64,000 bases of DNA from Tetramitus jugosus (lineage: Eukaryota; Heterolobosea; Eutetramitea; Acrasida; Vahlkampfiidae), in NCBI GenBank assembly GCA_937625935.1, contig OW569371.1, positions 124,001 through 188,000 on the forward strand, written 5' to 3'. Both the position numbers and the translations under genes were made by a program. Under the pieces are notes generated by a model, which saw nothing but the letters and a program-made list of their open reading frames with translations, was not told the DNA's origin and searched no databases. Shown piece by piece: positions 50,395 through 61,043 of the stretch (positions are counted from its first letter, which is position 1; every line of letters begins with the position of its first letter).

Positions 50395-52218
50395 ATGATC
50401 GATTTGACAACCGAGGATAACCCTCAATTTCTCTTTGAAAAAGCAAAGGCTTACCTTCAGAAAACGGATGAAAATGGCACTTCGGTCTATGACTTGCTTA
50501 CTCATGCCATACTCTACATACAGAATGAACAAGGTCTGGATCTGAAGAATTTGGATTTTGAGAAGCTCATTCACAATTTGAATCAAGATTTGTTCAAGAA
50601 TGACAACTTTGTCAAACCAAGGACCTACGAGACACTATGGGAAAGAAATGAGCCCCCAGAGCAGGACACGAGGAGAGCCAGCACTACTAGGACGCTCCTA
50701 AAAAAGCAAATGACGAATGCTCGAGGTATTAGAAATAGATACGAAGATGAACAGGAGAAAAAGAGAATAGAAGCCGAGCTGAGGGCAAAAGAGCTCGCAG
50801 AGAGCGGAGAACAAGAAGAGGAGGAAGAAGAAGAGGAAGAAAACATCATAGCGGCTCGTAGCTATATTCACTCGAATGTACAAGGTATTACCAATGTTAT
50901 GGAAGATTCTTTTTGGTTCAATGTGATGGGTGTGGGTTTAACTTCCGAAGAGACATATAAGCTTGCATTGGCGATGAACATTTTGAAGAAAGAGCAAAAT
51001 TTGGATCGCTTGAGATTCTTTGGAAAGATAACTGGGTCGAATATGAATTATATCATCGTAGAATCGGAGCATAAACCATTACCAGAATCGGTCAGTAAAC
51101 ATCTGAAGCAGGGACTGTTTATCACTCCAAAGGTGAAGTACGATGAAAAGAATATGAATAGTATACCGGCTGAGGATGGAGGCGAAGGAACAAATCGATT
51201 CACGTATTGGGTTTGTAATAATATTGGAGACTCTTGGACTCAGTTACCAGATGTTACTCCTCAGCAGATTGTAGGAGCGCGATCTATCAGAAAGAAGTTC
51301 ACAGGAGATTTAATCCAACGAATTAACTCGTATCCTCCTTTTCCAGGAAATGAAGCTAATTATTTGAGAGCTCAAATATCGAGAATTGTATCATCCACGC
51401 TTGTATCTCCATCGATATTTGCAGAGTTTGAAATACCAGAACCCGAAGAGGAGGACGAAGATGAAAAGAACAAGAAACCTATTCCAAAATATCCTCAGTT
51501 CCAACTGAAAGCTTTAGAAGAAAGAGAGCTTCCAATGAAAGAGTTTTTGAACTTGGAGAATTGGCAACACTTGGGTCAGCATATCCGTTCGATTGGAAGA
51601 TGCACCAAGTACAAACCACCAAAGGAAAACGAGGAAGATGAGGAGGACGAGGAAGAAGAAGAAAGTCCTGACAACGTTGAAAAACTAAAAACCCTGAAAG
51701 AGGATACTGCAATGATTCTCCCTGGGATGAAAAGGGTGAAGAAAAAGAAGGCTAAGACTTCAGAGGAAGATGAAGAGGAGGAGGGAGAGGAAGAAAGCGA
51801 GGAGGAAGAAGAGAACGATGAAGAAAATCCTGACGCAAAGAATTGGAAACAAACAACAAAGATTGCTCCGTGGGTCATTCGACAATACAATACTCTCTTC
51901 AGTAAGCAATATTCTGTGATTGGTTTAAGGAGTGTAAGATGGCCAGGAGCATATGCTTTTTGCGTCAAGAATGGCGCTAAATTCAGCAATATTTACATAG
52001 GAAATGGTTTGAAGGAGACATTTGGATCATTCACACCTGTAATGCCACCATCGGTACTCAGTGAAGCAAATGATCCTGAGGAGAAGAAAGATCCAAGTGC
52101 ACGTAACGAGAAGAGAGTTCTAGCAGGGGATGAACCATTGGATGAAGATGCCCAGGACGACGACGCCAAAACGAATACAGAAGATGATGTGTCAGACGAG
52201 GAAGACGAGGACGATTAA
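50395..52218 (+). CDS. Radial spoke head protein 4/6 (RSPH4A/RSPH6A family)
   Basis: Axonemal protein of the radial spoke head, needed for normal flagellar beating. Intronless, 607 residues. Family motifs: AKAYLQKTDENGTSVYDLLT at the N-terminus, VMEDSFWFNVMGVGL, LRFFGKITGSNMNYIIVE, NRFTYWVCNNIGDSWTQLPD, and SVIGLRSVRWPGAYAFCVKN near the C-terminus. Four long acidic runs (residues ~142-153, ~350-362, ~415-425 and 455-490) are inserted between conserved blocks, and the tail is acidic too. It shows that the organism can build a motile flagellum. It converges on BiP with 186 bases between the stops. Confidence 0.93.
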   Translation: MIDLTTEDNPQFLFEKAKAYLQKTDENGTSVYDLLTHAILYIQNEQGLDLKNLDFEKLIHNLNQDLFKNDNFVKPRTYETLWERNEPPEQDTRRASTTRTLLKKQMTNARGIRNRYEDEQEKKRIEAELRAKELAESGEQEEEEEEEEENIIAARSYIHSNVQGITNVMEDSFWFNVMGVGLTSEETYKLALAMNILKKEQNLDRLRFFGKITGSNMNYIIVESEHKPLPESVSKHLKQGLFITPKVKYDEKNMNSIPAEDGGEGTNRFTYWVCNNIGDSWTQLPDVTPQQIVGARSIRKKFTGDLIQRINSYPPFPGNEANYLRAQISRIVSSTLVSPSIFAEFEIPEPEEEDEDEKNKKPIPKYPQFQLKALEERELPMKEFLNLENWQHLGQHIRSIGRCTKYKPPKENEEDEEDEEEEESPDNVEKLKTLKEDTAMILPGMKRVKKKKAKTSEEDEEEEGEEESEEEEENDEENPDAKNWKQTTKIAPWVIRQYNTLFSKQYSVIGLRSVRWPGAYAFCVKNGAKFSNIYIGNGLKETFGSFTPVMPPSVLSEANDPEEKKDPSARNEKRVLAGDEPLDEDAQDDDAKTNTEDDVSDEEDEDD

Positions 52219-52404
52219 GGAACACAACGTTCAATAGGTTACTAAGGAAAGTCCACATGTTGTAAGTTGGATCATACTGGACTACCGTTTTCAGTACATT
52301 CTCTCCGTTATTGTTTCGACCACCGAAGAGAACTAATCGCCAGCTGCAACATTCAAGCCTATGGTGCTATTAATATGTTAAAAATATTTTAATTGGTCAA
52401 AAAA

Positions 52405-54622
52405 TTACAACTCGTCGTGCTCAATTGGTTGGTCATCAGCAGAGGCAGAGTCATCGAAGCCAAATGCTGAGCTTGGATCTTCTTCATCATCGCTCTTACC
52501 TTCACCGCCATAGAGCTTGGACATGATTGGGTCGACAACCTTTCTCAAACTCTTCAATGCCTTTTCAATGGATTCCTTGTTGGCCTTGCTTCCCTTGGAA
52601 TTCAACCAGTTAACAGTGCTCTTGACCTTTTCGGTGATGGCATTCTTGTCCTGGGACTTCAACTTTTGGCTAACTTCCTTTCTGCCGAGTTGAGTCTTGA
52701 TGCTTTCAACATAGGATGTCAACTTTGAAGTTGCTTCTTGTCTTTCCATGAATTCTTCGTCTTCCTTTTGGTTTTGTTCAGCATTTGCAGTCATTTCATC
52801 AATCTCATCAGCACTCAAAGTACTCTTCTTGATCTCAATCTCGACAGACTTCTTGGTTGCCTGATCTTGTGCAACAACCTTCAAGATACCGTTTTGATCC
52901 AACTCAAAGGTAACCTTGATCTTTGGAACACCTCTTGGTGCAGGTGGAATGTCAGTCATCATCAACTCACCGAGCAATCTGTTGTACTTGGTCATCTTAC
53001 GTTCACCCTCATAAACAGGGATGGACAATCTGTCTTGGTAGTCAGCAGTTGTGGTAAATGTGTCGGACATGGATGCTGGGATAGGAGTGTTTCTTGGAAT
53101 AATAGTTGCCATCACACCGCCAGAGGTCTCAATACCCAAACTCAATGGAGTAACATCAATCAAGACAACGTCCTTGTCGGTGATGGTACGGGCCAAAACA
53201 GCGGCTTGAACAGCAGCACCATAGGCAACAGCCTCATCAGGATTGATCTTATCGTGCAACTCCTTGCCATCAAAGAACTTTGTCAACAATTCTCTAACCT
53301 TTGGAATACGAGTGGAACCACCGACGAGAATAATCTCATCAATGTCAGTCTTCTCCAAGTTGGAATCAGACAAGACACGCTTCACAGGATCAAGAGTCTT
53401 TTGGAAGAGATCCATGTTGACCTTTTCGAACTGAGCACGAGTAACACGCTCAGAAAAGTCAATACCTTCAAACAAGCTCTCAATTTCAACCATTGTCTCA
53501 GTTTCATAACTCAGAGTTCTCTTGGCATTCTCAGCAGCACCCTTCAACTTTTGGAAGCTTCTCATATCCTTTCTAAATTTCTCCTCGTCCATTCCAGGGT
53601 TCTTCTTCTTGAATTGTGCAACAAGGTGCTCCACAAGTCTCAAATCAAAGTCCTCACCACCCAAGTGAGTATCACCACTGGTGGCAATCACTTCAAACAC
53701 ACCATTGTCAATGGTCAACAAACTGACATCAAATGTACCACCACCCAAATCGAACACCAACACATTTTCTTCCTTCTTCTTGTAGAGACCATAGGCCATA
53801 GCGGCAGCAGTTGGTTCATTCACAATTCTAACAACGTTCAATCCAGCAATCTTTCCAGCGTCCTTTGTAGCTTGACGTTGTTGATCGTTAAAGTAGGCAG
53901 GAACAGTGACGACAGCGTGCTTCACCTTTTGATCCAAGTACTTTTCAGCAATTTGCTTCATACGGATGAGAACCATGGCACTGACTTCTTCAGGTGAAAA
54001 AATCTTTTCGACAGAGTCTTCGGCTTGAGCCTTGACATAGACTCTACCGTCCTTGTTGGCCAAGTCATAGGAGAAGAGCTTTGCGTCCTTTCTGAGCACT
54101 TCTTTGTAACGGCGACCAATGAGACGCTTGACATCGTATAGAGTGTTCTTTGGGTTGAATGGAGCATTGTTCTTTGCTGATTCACCAATAAGCTTTTCAC
54201 CAGTGGTGGTTGACCAGGAGACAACAGAAGGTGTAATTCTGTTACCTTGTTCGTTTGGAATAATTTCAACATTGCCATCACTGTTGATTGTAAAAAAAAT
54301 GGAAATTGTAAAGCAATCGTTCAAACGTGTGCGTGTTAGCTTTAGAGGCAAGAAAAAAAAAGAATGGATCAAAAAAAATGGCGCCAACCATTCAAGAAAA
54401 AAAAACATACCGATAAATAGCAACACAAGAGTAAGTAGTACCAAGATCGATACCAATCACAGGTCCATCAAAAGTTCCACCAATTGTGCTGGTAACTGCT
54501 TCCTTTCTTCCAGTAGCTTTTGCTTCCTTGGTTTCTTCATCGTCAGATGAGGCCTTCACACTGACGAAGATAAAAATTGCACATAATAGTGCAGCGAATA
54601 AAATTGTCTTCCACTTGTTCAT
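52405..54622 (-). CDS. BiP: ER Hsp70 chaperone BiP (GRP78/Kar2)
   Basis: Folds secretory proteins in the ER lumen. Exons 54411-54622 and 52405-54280 are joined across a 130-base intron 54281-54410 (GTATGT donor, CAACAG acceptor) that splits an Arg codon; 695 residues. A signal peptide ([19 protein letters not shown]) precedes [19 protein letters not shown]. The Hsp70 signatures [14 protein letters not shown] and [16 protein letters not shown] follow, then the substrate-binding domain ([16 protein letters not shown]). It ends in EHDEL, the ER retrieval signal. An acidic insert of about 25 residues lies between the signal peptide and the ATPase domain. The upstream region holds heat-shock and UPR-like motifs. 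Confidence 0.97.
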
Positions 54623-54736
54623 GGTGAAAATAAATGAACTACTGGTGATGATCTGATTTGTTTTTTTTTTCTGCTATGTGGAATTTGAACGCTGTGTGAC
54701 GTCGCTTTTGTCGGCAAAAATTTCTTTCGTTGTGAA

Positions 54737-54749
54737 TTCATGAAGGTTC
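54737..54749 (-). promoter_or_regulatory. Heat shock element upstream of BiP
   Basis: TTCatGAAggTTC, three perfect alternating units, with a further GAA at 54753-54755. It lies about 115 bases upstream of the BiP start codon. The consensus is nGAAnnTTCn repeats bound by HSF. Yeast KAR2 carries a similar element. Function here is inferred. Confidence 0.6.
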
Positions 54750-54770
54750 AACGAATCGGACATGTGGAGA

Positions 54771-54778
54771 ACACGTCA
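54771..54778 (-). promoter_or_regulatory. UPRE-like ACGT-core motif upstream of BiP
   Basis: On the BiP strand this reads TGACGTGT, close to the mammalian unfolded-protein response element TGACGTGG/A. A second core, TGACGTC, lies at 54697-54703, about 75 bases upstream of the start. bZIP binding is inferred; short motifs can occur by chance. Confidence 0.4.
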
Positions 54779-55206
54779 GAGACCAGTGGGGAGTTTACAG
54801 GATACGCGTGGTCGAAACAGAAATAGACTTTATGGAGTTCTGTTTCGAGAGATCGTTTGTTTTCTTGATGGGAAAGCTATTCTATCCTGAATTGATGGTT
54901 CTCCATTTTTCTCTCGCCATCACTTTGTTGTCAAGCATCAATGACGATAACGACACACAAATAAAAAAATTCCGGCTAGACATTGAACATGCATGAATAA
55001 CTCCCCTTGTGTTCTTCGAATTCACACACCACAAAAAGCCTTCGCTTGCATTTCCATCACGAGAAATGATCACAGCGTTTAGGAAAAGCTTTTTCGGCCC
55101 ACTCAACCCCCCACACTCAAAAATTAAATTGTGGCTAGATTCTCTCACAATCGAACAACAACAACAACAAAAAAAAATCAACTCACTCACTCTTCAATAG
55201 CTCATC

Positions 55207-56745
55207 ATGTCCACTGTTGCTAGCAAAGGCGGTGTTGGTGACTTGCGTCAACGCAAGCCAACTCACCAAAACAACAAACAACCATCACCAACAACTACAA
55301 GCTCTTCTTCTTCTTCTGGGAAGCAAGTGTTGGCCACTGGTTCTTCTCCACCAAGAAAAGCAAAGGACGTTCCTCCAAGTGACTCCAAGCCATTCCTCCA
55401 AGAAGAATTCATCAGTTGGTTCTACAAGCCACACACTGCCACTGTGCTCATTGTTGCCATTTGCACCATTACGTACTTTGCCTTCTTGAGACGCACATTC
55501 TCCCCTGAGGAAAACATCAAGAGAGGTCTCGTTGCCATGGTGTTCATTTTTTTGACTTATTGTTTTGCTCAGTTGCGTGACGGTGTCATGAGAAGACCTC
55601 ATCCTGCATTCTGGAGACTTGTGACTGGTGTGGGCATTGTGTACTTGATGGCCCTCATCTTTTTATTGTTCCAGTCGAGAGACGACGCAAGACAAATGTT
55701 CAAATTCCTCTATCCACAGTTGGGTGTCCAGTTGCCAGAGAGATCCTATGCGGATGCTTGTGACGTGTACACTCCACATCATCCAGAGAGTCGGTTCAAG
55801 AATTTGAAGGACACTGTGTTGGATGAGTTCATTTTGGCTCACATGGTTGGTTACATTGGAAAGGCACTCTTGTTCCGTGACTTGAAAATGTGTTGGATCT
55901 TGTCTCTGAGTTTTGAGATTGTGGAGATTAGTTTGCAGCACATTATGGAGAATTTTAAGGAGTGTTGGTGGGATCACGTCATTATTGATGTGCTCATTTG
56001 CAACAATATTGGTATCATGATTGGACTGTGGTTGTGCAACAAGTTTTGTGACTACAATGAGTATGAATGGGTCGGATTGGACAAGATTTCGACTGCAACG
56101 GGCAAAATGAAGAGAATTGCTCAACAGTTTACTCCATATTATTGGACCAGTTATCGTTGGGAGATTTTTGAGTCTTGGAAGAGATTCTTGTACTTTGTGG
56201 GACTGTTGGTGTTTATGACCATTGTGGATTGCAATGCCTTTTTCCTCAAGTTTATCCTCTGGATTCCACCTAGAAATCCATTGAACACTTTGCGTTTGAT
56301 TCTGTGGTTCTTTATCGGAATGCCAGCCATTCGTGAGTACTACTTGTACATTACGGATGAGGATTGCAAGAGATTGGGTGCCAATACTTGGGTTGCTGCT
56401 GGTGTAGCTGCCACTGAAGCGCTCATTGTCTTCAAGTTCTCCACTGGTTTGTTCGACACTGTTGCTCCACCACACGTCTGGGTCAACTGGGTTGTTTTCC
56501 TTGCAGTGTTCGGCTTCTGGTTCGTTTCCTACTTCTTTGTGTTTGGTCCACAAAAGGTCAGAGCGAACGGAACCTTGAGATGGGTGCACAACATTTTGTT
56601 GACCTTGAGCATGATGCCTATGGTTGTCATGTTCGTGACTGGATTGCCAGATTTGAAGATCTACCAGGCTGAGTTTGATGGTGCAGTGAACAACTGGATG
56701 ATTGCCAATGGGTACAACCCTTCCGCCAAGTGGATCTCTCTCTAA
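55207..56745 (+). CDS. Phosphatidylserine synthase (PTDSS base-exchange type)
   Basis: Makes phosphatidylserine by exchanging the head group of PtdCho or PtdEtn, in the ER membrane. Intronless, 512 residues. A Ser/Thr-rich leader of about 65 residues precedes FISWFYKPHTATVL, then a series of about eight to nine membrane helices. Family blocks include AQLRDGVMRRPHPAFWRLV, ENFKECWWDHVIIDVLICNN and NKFCDYNEYEWVG. The helices IIDVLICNNIGIMIGLWLC and HVWVNWVVFLAVFGFWFVSY are clear. It is close to the animal PTDSS1/2 type and unlike the bacterial CDP-DAG enzymes. It converges on GINS2 with 56 bases between the stops. Confidence 0.93.
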   Translation: MSTVASKGGVGDLRQRKPTHQNNKQPSPTTTSSSSSSGKQVLATGSSPPRKAKDVPPSDSKPFLQEEFISWFYKPHTATVLIVAICTITYFAFLRRTFSPEENIKRGLVAMVFIFLTYCFAQLRDGVMRRPHPAFWRLVTGVGIVYLMALIFLLFQSRDDARQMFKFLYPQLGVQLPERSYADACDVYTPHHPESRFKNLKDTVLDEFILAHMVGYIGKALLFRDLKMCWILSLSFEIVEISLQHIMENFKECWWDHVIIDVLICNNIGIMIGLWLCNKFCDYNEYEWVGLDKISTATGKMKRIAQQFTPYYWTSYRWEIFESWKRFLYFVGLLVFMTIVDCNAFFLKFILWIPPRNPLNTLRLILWFFIGMPAIREYYLYITDEDCKRLGANTWVAAGVAATEALIVFKFSTGLFDTVAPPHVWVNWVVFLAVFGFWFVSYFFVFGPQKVRANGTLRWVHNILLTLSMMPMVVMFVTGLPDLKIYQAEFDGAVNNWMIANGYNPSAKWISL

Positions 56746-56801
56746 GATATTGATGAGAATGACCATTTGACAAGTAAATAAATAGATCTATTCGACATGA
56801 T

Positions 56802-57480
56802 TTATTCTGGTGCAATCTTGTTCAGCTTGGTCAACAAGAGATTGACCATCTTTCTAATTTTCTGAATCTCGGATGATGTAATATTGTTCATCTGGTAACC
56901 GACCACAGCTCCTTGCTGTCGCACGAGACCACTTGTGATACCTTCATTGATCTTATCGCCCCGTATCGTTTGCAAATCGTACAAGAGCGATTTTATGCTG
57001 TGTTGTTCATTGTTTGGAAAGTCTTGACCAGCAAATTTCAATAGCTGTAAACTAATGGATATATAGTATGGTGGCAGTACAGAAAATGTTTTCTCAGTCT
57101 TCTCTGATTCCAGATAGGATCTCAGAGAGGTGGACCTCAGCCAATCAGGTATCACAATTTTGCATTTGCCTGCTTTCCTTAGCTTGAGAGCGAACCACAA
57201 TGGCACAGTGATTTGTTCGTTGGGAGACAAAGGTCCTATCGTTCCCTACACCCACCCAAGTCAAAAGAGCCGCCGAAACATGCAACAACAAACACAAAAA
57301 CGATAGGAAATGATGAGAAGCATGATTCTCTGGAACAATAACAAAAATATTGCAATAAGGAAAACTTACAGTAATGAACCGAATAGCTCCAAGTGTAATT
57401 TTAGGCAGAATGTCAATTTCTGTGTTTTCACTGATAAACTCTAGCTCTTCGTTTGTTAGCTTGCCCTCTTCTCCGAACAT
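56802..57480 (-). CDS. GINS2: GINS complex subunit PSF2 (GINS2)
   Basis: Part of the CMG replicative helicase. Exons 57370-57480 and 56802-57245 are joined across a 124-base intron (GTAAGT donor, GTGTAG acceptor, phase 0), giving 184 residues. An upstream ATG at 57504 would add 8. The N-terminus (NEELEFISENTEIDILPKIT) and the spliced junction FIT-GTIGPLSPNEQITVPLWF match PSF2. Also present are CKIVIPDWL, PPYYISISLQLLKFAG and the helical end GLVRQQGAVVGYQMNNITSS. Length is normal for the family. It lies 71 bases downstream of the kinesin stop with the opposite relationship of a co-directional pair. Confidence 0.92.
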
Positions 57481-57551
57481 GTTTTTGTTGTCGCTTTTTT
57501 TCACGAATTTTTGTCCGTTTGGATTTGGCGGTAAAATTGAGCGCCAAAAAC

Positions 57552-60500
57552 TTAAGTCTGCCGACTGAGGAGGGCTTGCTTGAGACGTTGCATCTCTTCC
57601 TCCATTTCTTTCATTTTACGGGATGCTTGGTCCAATTCTCTTTGTTTCTGAGACTCTGAGTCCGATATTTGCTGTTGTAACTCCAGATTCTTTCGATGCA
57701 GTTCTTCGAGGTTTGTCGAATTCGAAGTTACGAGAAGGTCAAACTTGTGATTCTCTTCACTTTGCGGAGTCGAATTGCCAGCGGTGAATGCACTTGTGGG
57801 ACGAGACCCAGCTCTTGAAGAAAAACTCAACTTTCTCCAGCTTGTTCCAGGTCGTACATTATCATTGTTGAATTTGGCCATGGTTTCAAATTTGAGTGCG
57901 GAGCTTCTCAAGTATTTGATATCTTCGGATGTTACGTTGGATATTTTGTAATTCTTTGTAAAGTTAAATTCAGGAGTAAGTGTTCTCTTGTTTACAATCT
58001 TTGTGCATGTCCATTCTTGCACAGAGCCTTCATCTGCAATACTGGTATCTTCTCGATCAAAAATATTGAGGGGTATTTTGTAACGCAGGTAGACATCTGT
58101 ACATCGATCCTTTGGGATCCCTCGAGCACTTTCTAGAACTAATTGAAACTGTATGGATCGACCAATCAGATCCTCAGGATCTTCATATTCGTCAATGAGA
58201 GGTTTCCCATTCTCTGACAGTGGAGTCAACCCAGCTTTGATCTCACCAACCTTTTCTCCCTTTGAGTTAAAGATTGGAATCCAGAGATTGATATTAATCG
58301 AGTGACTAAGGCATTTCAAATTCAATATCGATATTCCCACTGAAACTTCTTGTTCCTCGATTGGGTCCCAATAAGGATCGTTCTTCTCTTCAATGATAAA
58401 GGGCTTCGTTGGATCTTCTTCCATCGACCGAGTAAACTGTTGATACAACTCTTGAATGAGATAAAATCTGTTCTGTAATTTTTCATAATGCCATACATAA
58501 GTTCGATTGGAGGTAAGATCATGTATCATGACTCCGACATCTGTTTTGACAGTTTCGGAATTGTTTTCATTAGAATGAAGATAGGATATTAGTTTCACTT
58601 CGAGCTGGACATCCTTTCCTAGTTCGGTCGCAATGGCATTTGCTTCGTTCACCATGGGAATTGCATTAATTAGTTTTTCTTCAATTTCACTTCTATTTCG
58701 TTCGTCTCTCGCTTTCTTCTTTCTCATATCCTCTGCGATTCCAATTTGTCGTTGGTTTTCTTCTTCCAGTTCTCTCCTCTTCTTCTCTATTTCTAATTGC
58801 TGCTGTTTCAGTTTTTCTTCTGACTGTTTCTGTTGAATCTCGAGTAGTGCCTTCATTCTTTCTAACTCTTCATTTTGTTGCTTCTTTAGCTTCTCCACCT
58901 CCGTACTCTGGTTCCTGGATGCCATTTCTCTCATCTCATTCTCTTTTCTCTCTAATTCCTCCTTCATTCTCTGTTGCTCAAGTTGCATCCTCGTCTGTTC
59001 CTCTTTCATTTTCTTATTCTGTTCTTCTATAGCTTTTTCCTTCTCTTCCTTTTCTCTCTGGATTTGGGCTTGCATTTCCTTCATTTTTTGTTCCAGTTGG
59101 TCATCATCAGAGTTAGTTTTCATTATTCCTGTGATTCCCTGAACTTCAGCAAATTCTCTTTGGGCGAAATAGTAGTCAATATTTGGTTCGTCAGATTCGG
59201 TTAATTTGCTAGTGTCAGATTGTTCATCAGTACTACAATCAGAACTTCGCAGAGAATTGGCACACTTAAAGAGATAGGTATGGTTACTACCAAATATTAA
59301 TCGATCATTGTGATGTAGAATGACTGAACTTTCTGCTCGTTTCCCATTGACATATGTTGCCGCTTGAGGAGAACTTGGAACAAGTGAAACTTCTCCTTCA
59401 GAGTTAACGATAAAATGACAATGATCGGGTTGAATTTTGACGCCACCTAACGGAATATCAGGTGTTTTCTCCTTACCAACTTTTCTTCCGATAGTCGTGG
59501 AGCCTTCCTTAAGATAGAATACCAGAGTTTCGCTCATTTGCTTGTCTGGATGCAAGTTGCAAATGTATGGAAGGTTCTGATTATGGTCAACGAGTAACCC
59601 AGCACTTCTTAGTACTTGGTCTCTGTCTTCAGCAATCTGAGCATTCTTGTTCCTTTTATCTTCCTCGGACATTTGCAAATTTTGAATCAGTTTTTGAGAT
59701 GCTTCTAACTCTTCTCTTAAGCGCTCCATCTCTCTTCTTGCTTCGTCATCTCCTTCTGGATTCAGATTAGTAATAGGATTGCCTGAAAGTTGCTTTCGAA
59801 GAGTTTCAATCTCTTCGCGAAGTTGTTTAATCATTTTCTCATTTGGATCTTCGTTGACCACAGCTGAATTCTTAATCTGTTTTGCTCTATTGGCATACTT
59901 TAGAGTACTTAAGGTTTCTTCATAATTCACACTGGCTGGAGAAAGAGCGCTGATCATAATAGTACGAGCGTTGCCTCCCAGACTTTCTTTCATTATAAGA
60001 GTTAACTTGCTGTCTCTGTAAGGGATGAACACTTGGTCCTTCTTCTTCCCTTTAGCCTGCGACTTCTTCACTAGTGCGGCAATCACATTTCCTAAACTGC
60101 TCAGAGACTTGTTGATTGCACAACCTTCCATCAATCGGTCTCCTTTCGCTCCAGTATCTTTCGCTCTCTCGCTACCGGCCAAATCGACAAGTGTAATTTT
60201 CGATACTTTATCAGTAGCCTTCCCTCTCTCCTTATCAACTTCTGTCTTTGTTAAAATGATTTGAAACAAGGTGTGGGCTCGAGAGGAGTTATCGTTCATA
60301 TTTGTGGCAGCCACCGTTCTGGCTTTACTTCCCTTCTCCATGAGATTGGATATCTCATCGTATGAATGAACTGCAATTTCTGATAATTCTTCGACATAGG
60401 GACCAGTGACTGGATGCTCTCTTAACTTGAGTCCATGAGCAGGATTGTTTTTTGGATTGAACAAGTCTCGAATCTCTTCGTTGTAAATCTCAACCATGCT

Positions 60501-60923
60501 CGCAACGACCTTGAACTGAATAGAGTCAGACTTTTCTTGCCCAATTCTCTGAAATATCTCATCACATGCTCGGGGGATAATACCTGGGCTACCATAACCA
60601 ACCATACTGTAGGATTTTCCTGAACCTGTTTGACCGTAGGCAAAGAGAGAAGCATTATAGCCCTTCCAAGCATTCTCCAGAACTAACTTTCCTAAGTCAT
60701 TGTACACCATTTCTTGAGTGGCATAATTCGGATCATTTTCATCATGCGACCAATACGAGTAGTCAAAAGTAAACACAGTGGGTTTTCCTGTCTCTGGATC
60801 TTCAATCGTGGTTGTCTGGCCAGACATGGATATAATACATTTGGAGTTCATGGACTTTTCACGCGAGTTGAATGGACGAACACGAACGGCCACTTTAATG
60901 CTGTCATCGGTAGAGGAGCTCAT
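57552..60923 (-). CDS. Kinesin-3 family motor (KIF1/UNC-104 type) with FHA domain
   Basis: Microtubule motor carrying membrane cargo towards plus ends. Intronless, 1123 residues. The motor domain is at about 8-365: KVAVRVRPFNSREK, P-loop FAYGQTGSGKSYSM, switch I NDNSSRAHTLFQ, switch II LVDLAGSERAKDTGAKG, ending at YANRAKQIKN. An FHA domain is at about 475-555 (EGSTTIGRKVG; VKIQPDHCHFIV; YVNGKR), the kinesin-3 hallmark. A long coiled coil of Glu/Lys/Gln repeats runs at about 600-760. A KIF1B-like region and C-terminal coil follow. No PH or PX cargo domain is present at the end, unlike animal KIF1A. The start is the first ATG. Confidence 0.94.
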   Translation of the reverse strand: MSSSTDDSIKVAVRVRPFNSREKSMNSKCIISMSGQTTTIEDPETGKPTVFTFDYSYWSHDENDPNYATQEMVYNDLGKLVLENAWKGYNASLFAYGQTGSGKSYSMVGYGSPGIIPRACDEIFQRIGQEKSDSIQFKVVASMVEIYNEEIRDLFNPKNNPAHGLKLREHPVTGPYVEELSEIAVHSYDEISNLMEKGSKARTVAATNMNDNSSRAHTLFQIILTKTEVDKERGKATDKVSKITLVDLAGSERAKDTGAKGDRLMEGCAINKSLSSLGNVIAALVKKSQAKGKKKDQVFIPYRDSKLTLIMKESLGGNARTIMISALSPASVNYEETLSTLKYANRAKQIKNSAVVNEDPNEKMIKQLREEIETLRKQLSGNPITNLNPEGDDEARREMERLREELEASQKLIQNLQMSEEDKRNKNAQIAEDRDQVLRSAGLLVDHNQNLPYICNLHPDKQMSETLVFYLKEGSTTIGRKVGKEKTPDIPLGGVKIQPDHCHFIVNSEGEVSLVPSSPQAATYVNGKRAESSVILHHNDRLIFGSNHTYLFKCANSLRSSDCSTDEQSDTSKLTESDEPNIDYYFAQREFAEVQGITGIMKTNSDDDQLEQKMKEMQAQIQREKEEKEKAIEEQNKKMKEEQTRMQLEQQRMKEELERKENEMREMASRNQSTEVEKLKKQQNEELERMKALLEIQQKQSEEKLKQQQLEIEKKRRELEEENQRQIGIAEDMRKKKARDERNRSEIEEKLINAIPMVNEANAIATELGKDVQLEVKLISYLHSNENNSETVKTDVGVMIHDLTSNRTYVWHYEKLQNRFYLIQELYQQFTRSMEEDPTKPFIIEEKNDPYWDPIEEQEVSVGISILNLKCLSHSININLWIPIFNSKGEKVGEIKAGLTPLSENGKPLIDEYEDPEDLIGRSIQFQLVLESARGIPKDRCTDVYLRYKIPLNIFDREDTSIADEGSVQEWTCTKIVNKRTLTPEFNFTKNYKISNVTSEDIKYLRSSALKFETMAKFNNDNVRPGTSWRKLSFSSRAGSRPTSAFTAGNSTPQSEENHKFDLLVTSNSTNLEELHRKNLELQQQISDSESQKQRELDQASRKMKEMEEEMQRLKQALLSRQT

Positions 60924-61043
60924 GGTTTCGATAGGAGAGGTCGTGTGGCTGTTGTTGGGTGCGTTCTCTTCTTTCTTCTGTAAATGATATTGTTGTCGTA
61001 TGATTCTCCGATGATGATTCTGTTTATTGGTCTCTCAGAACGT

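Larger units (their letters stand above)
54623..55206. other. Divergent promoter region, BiP and PtdSer synthase
   Basis: 584 bases. It contains the BiP-proximal HSE and UPRE-like sites described separately and an A-rich leader directly before the PtdSer synthase ATG. Small open frames inside have no domain signal. Confidence 0.5.

Noticed and set aside
52738-53997. 419-codon open frame antisense to BiP
   Set aside because: Long antisense frames opposite Hsp70 genes are a known by-product of biased codon use. It lacks domains and has no start context.
54882-55190. 102-codon minus-strand frame with a Cys run
   Set aside because: The Cys run is just the CAA-rich leader of the PtdSer synthase gene read backwards; no domain.
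55663-56766. 367-codon open frame antisense to PtdSer synthase
   Set aside because: It mirrors a strongly coding gene and shows no domain or membrane pattern of its own.
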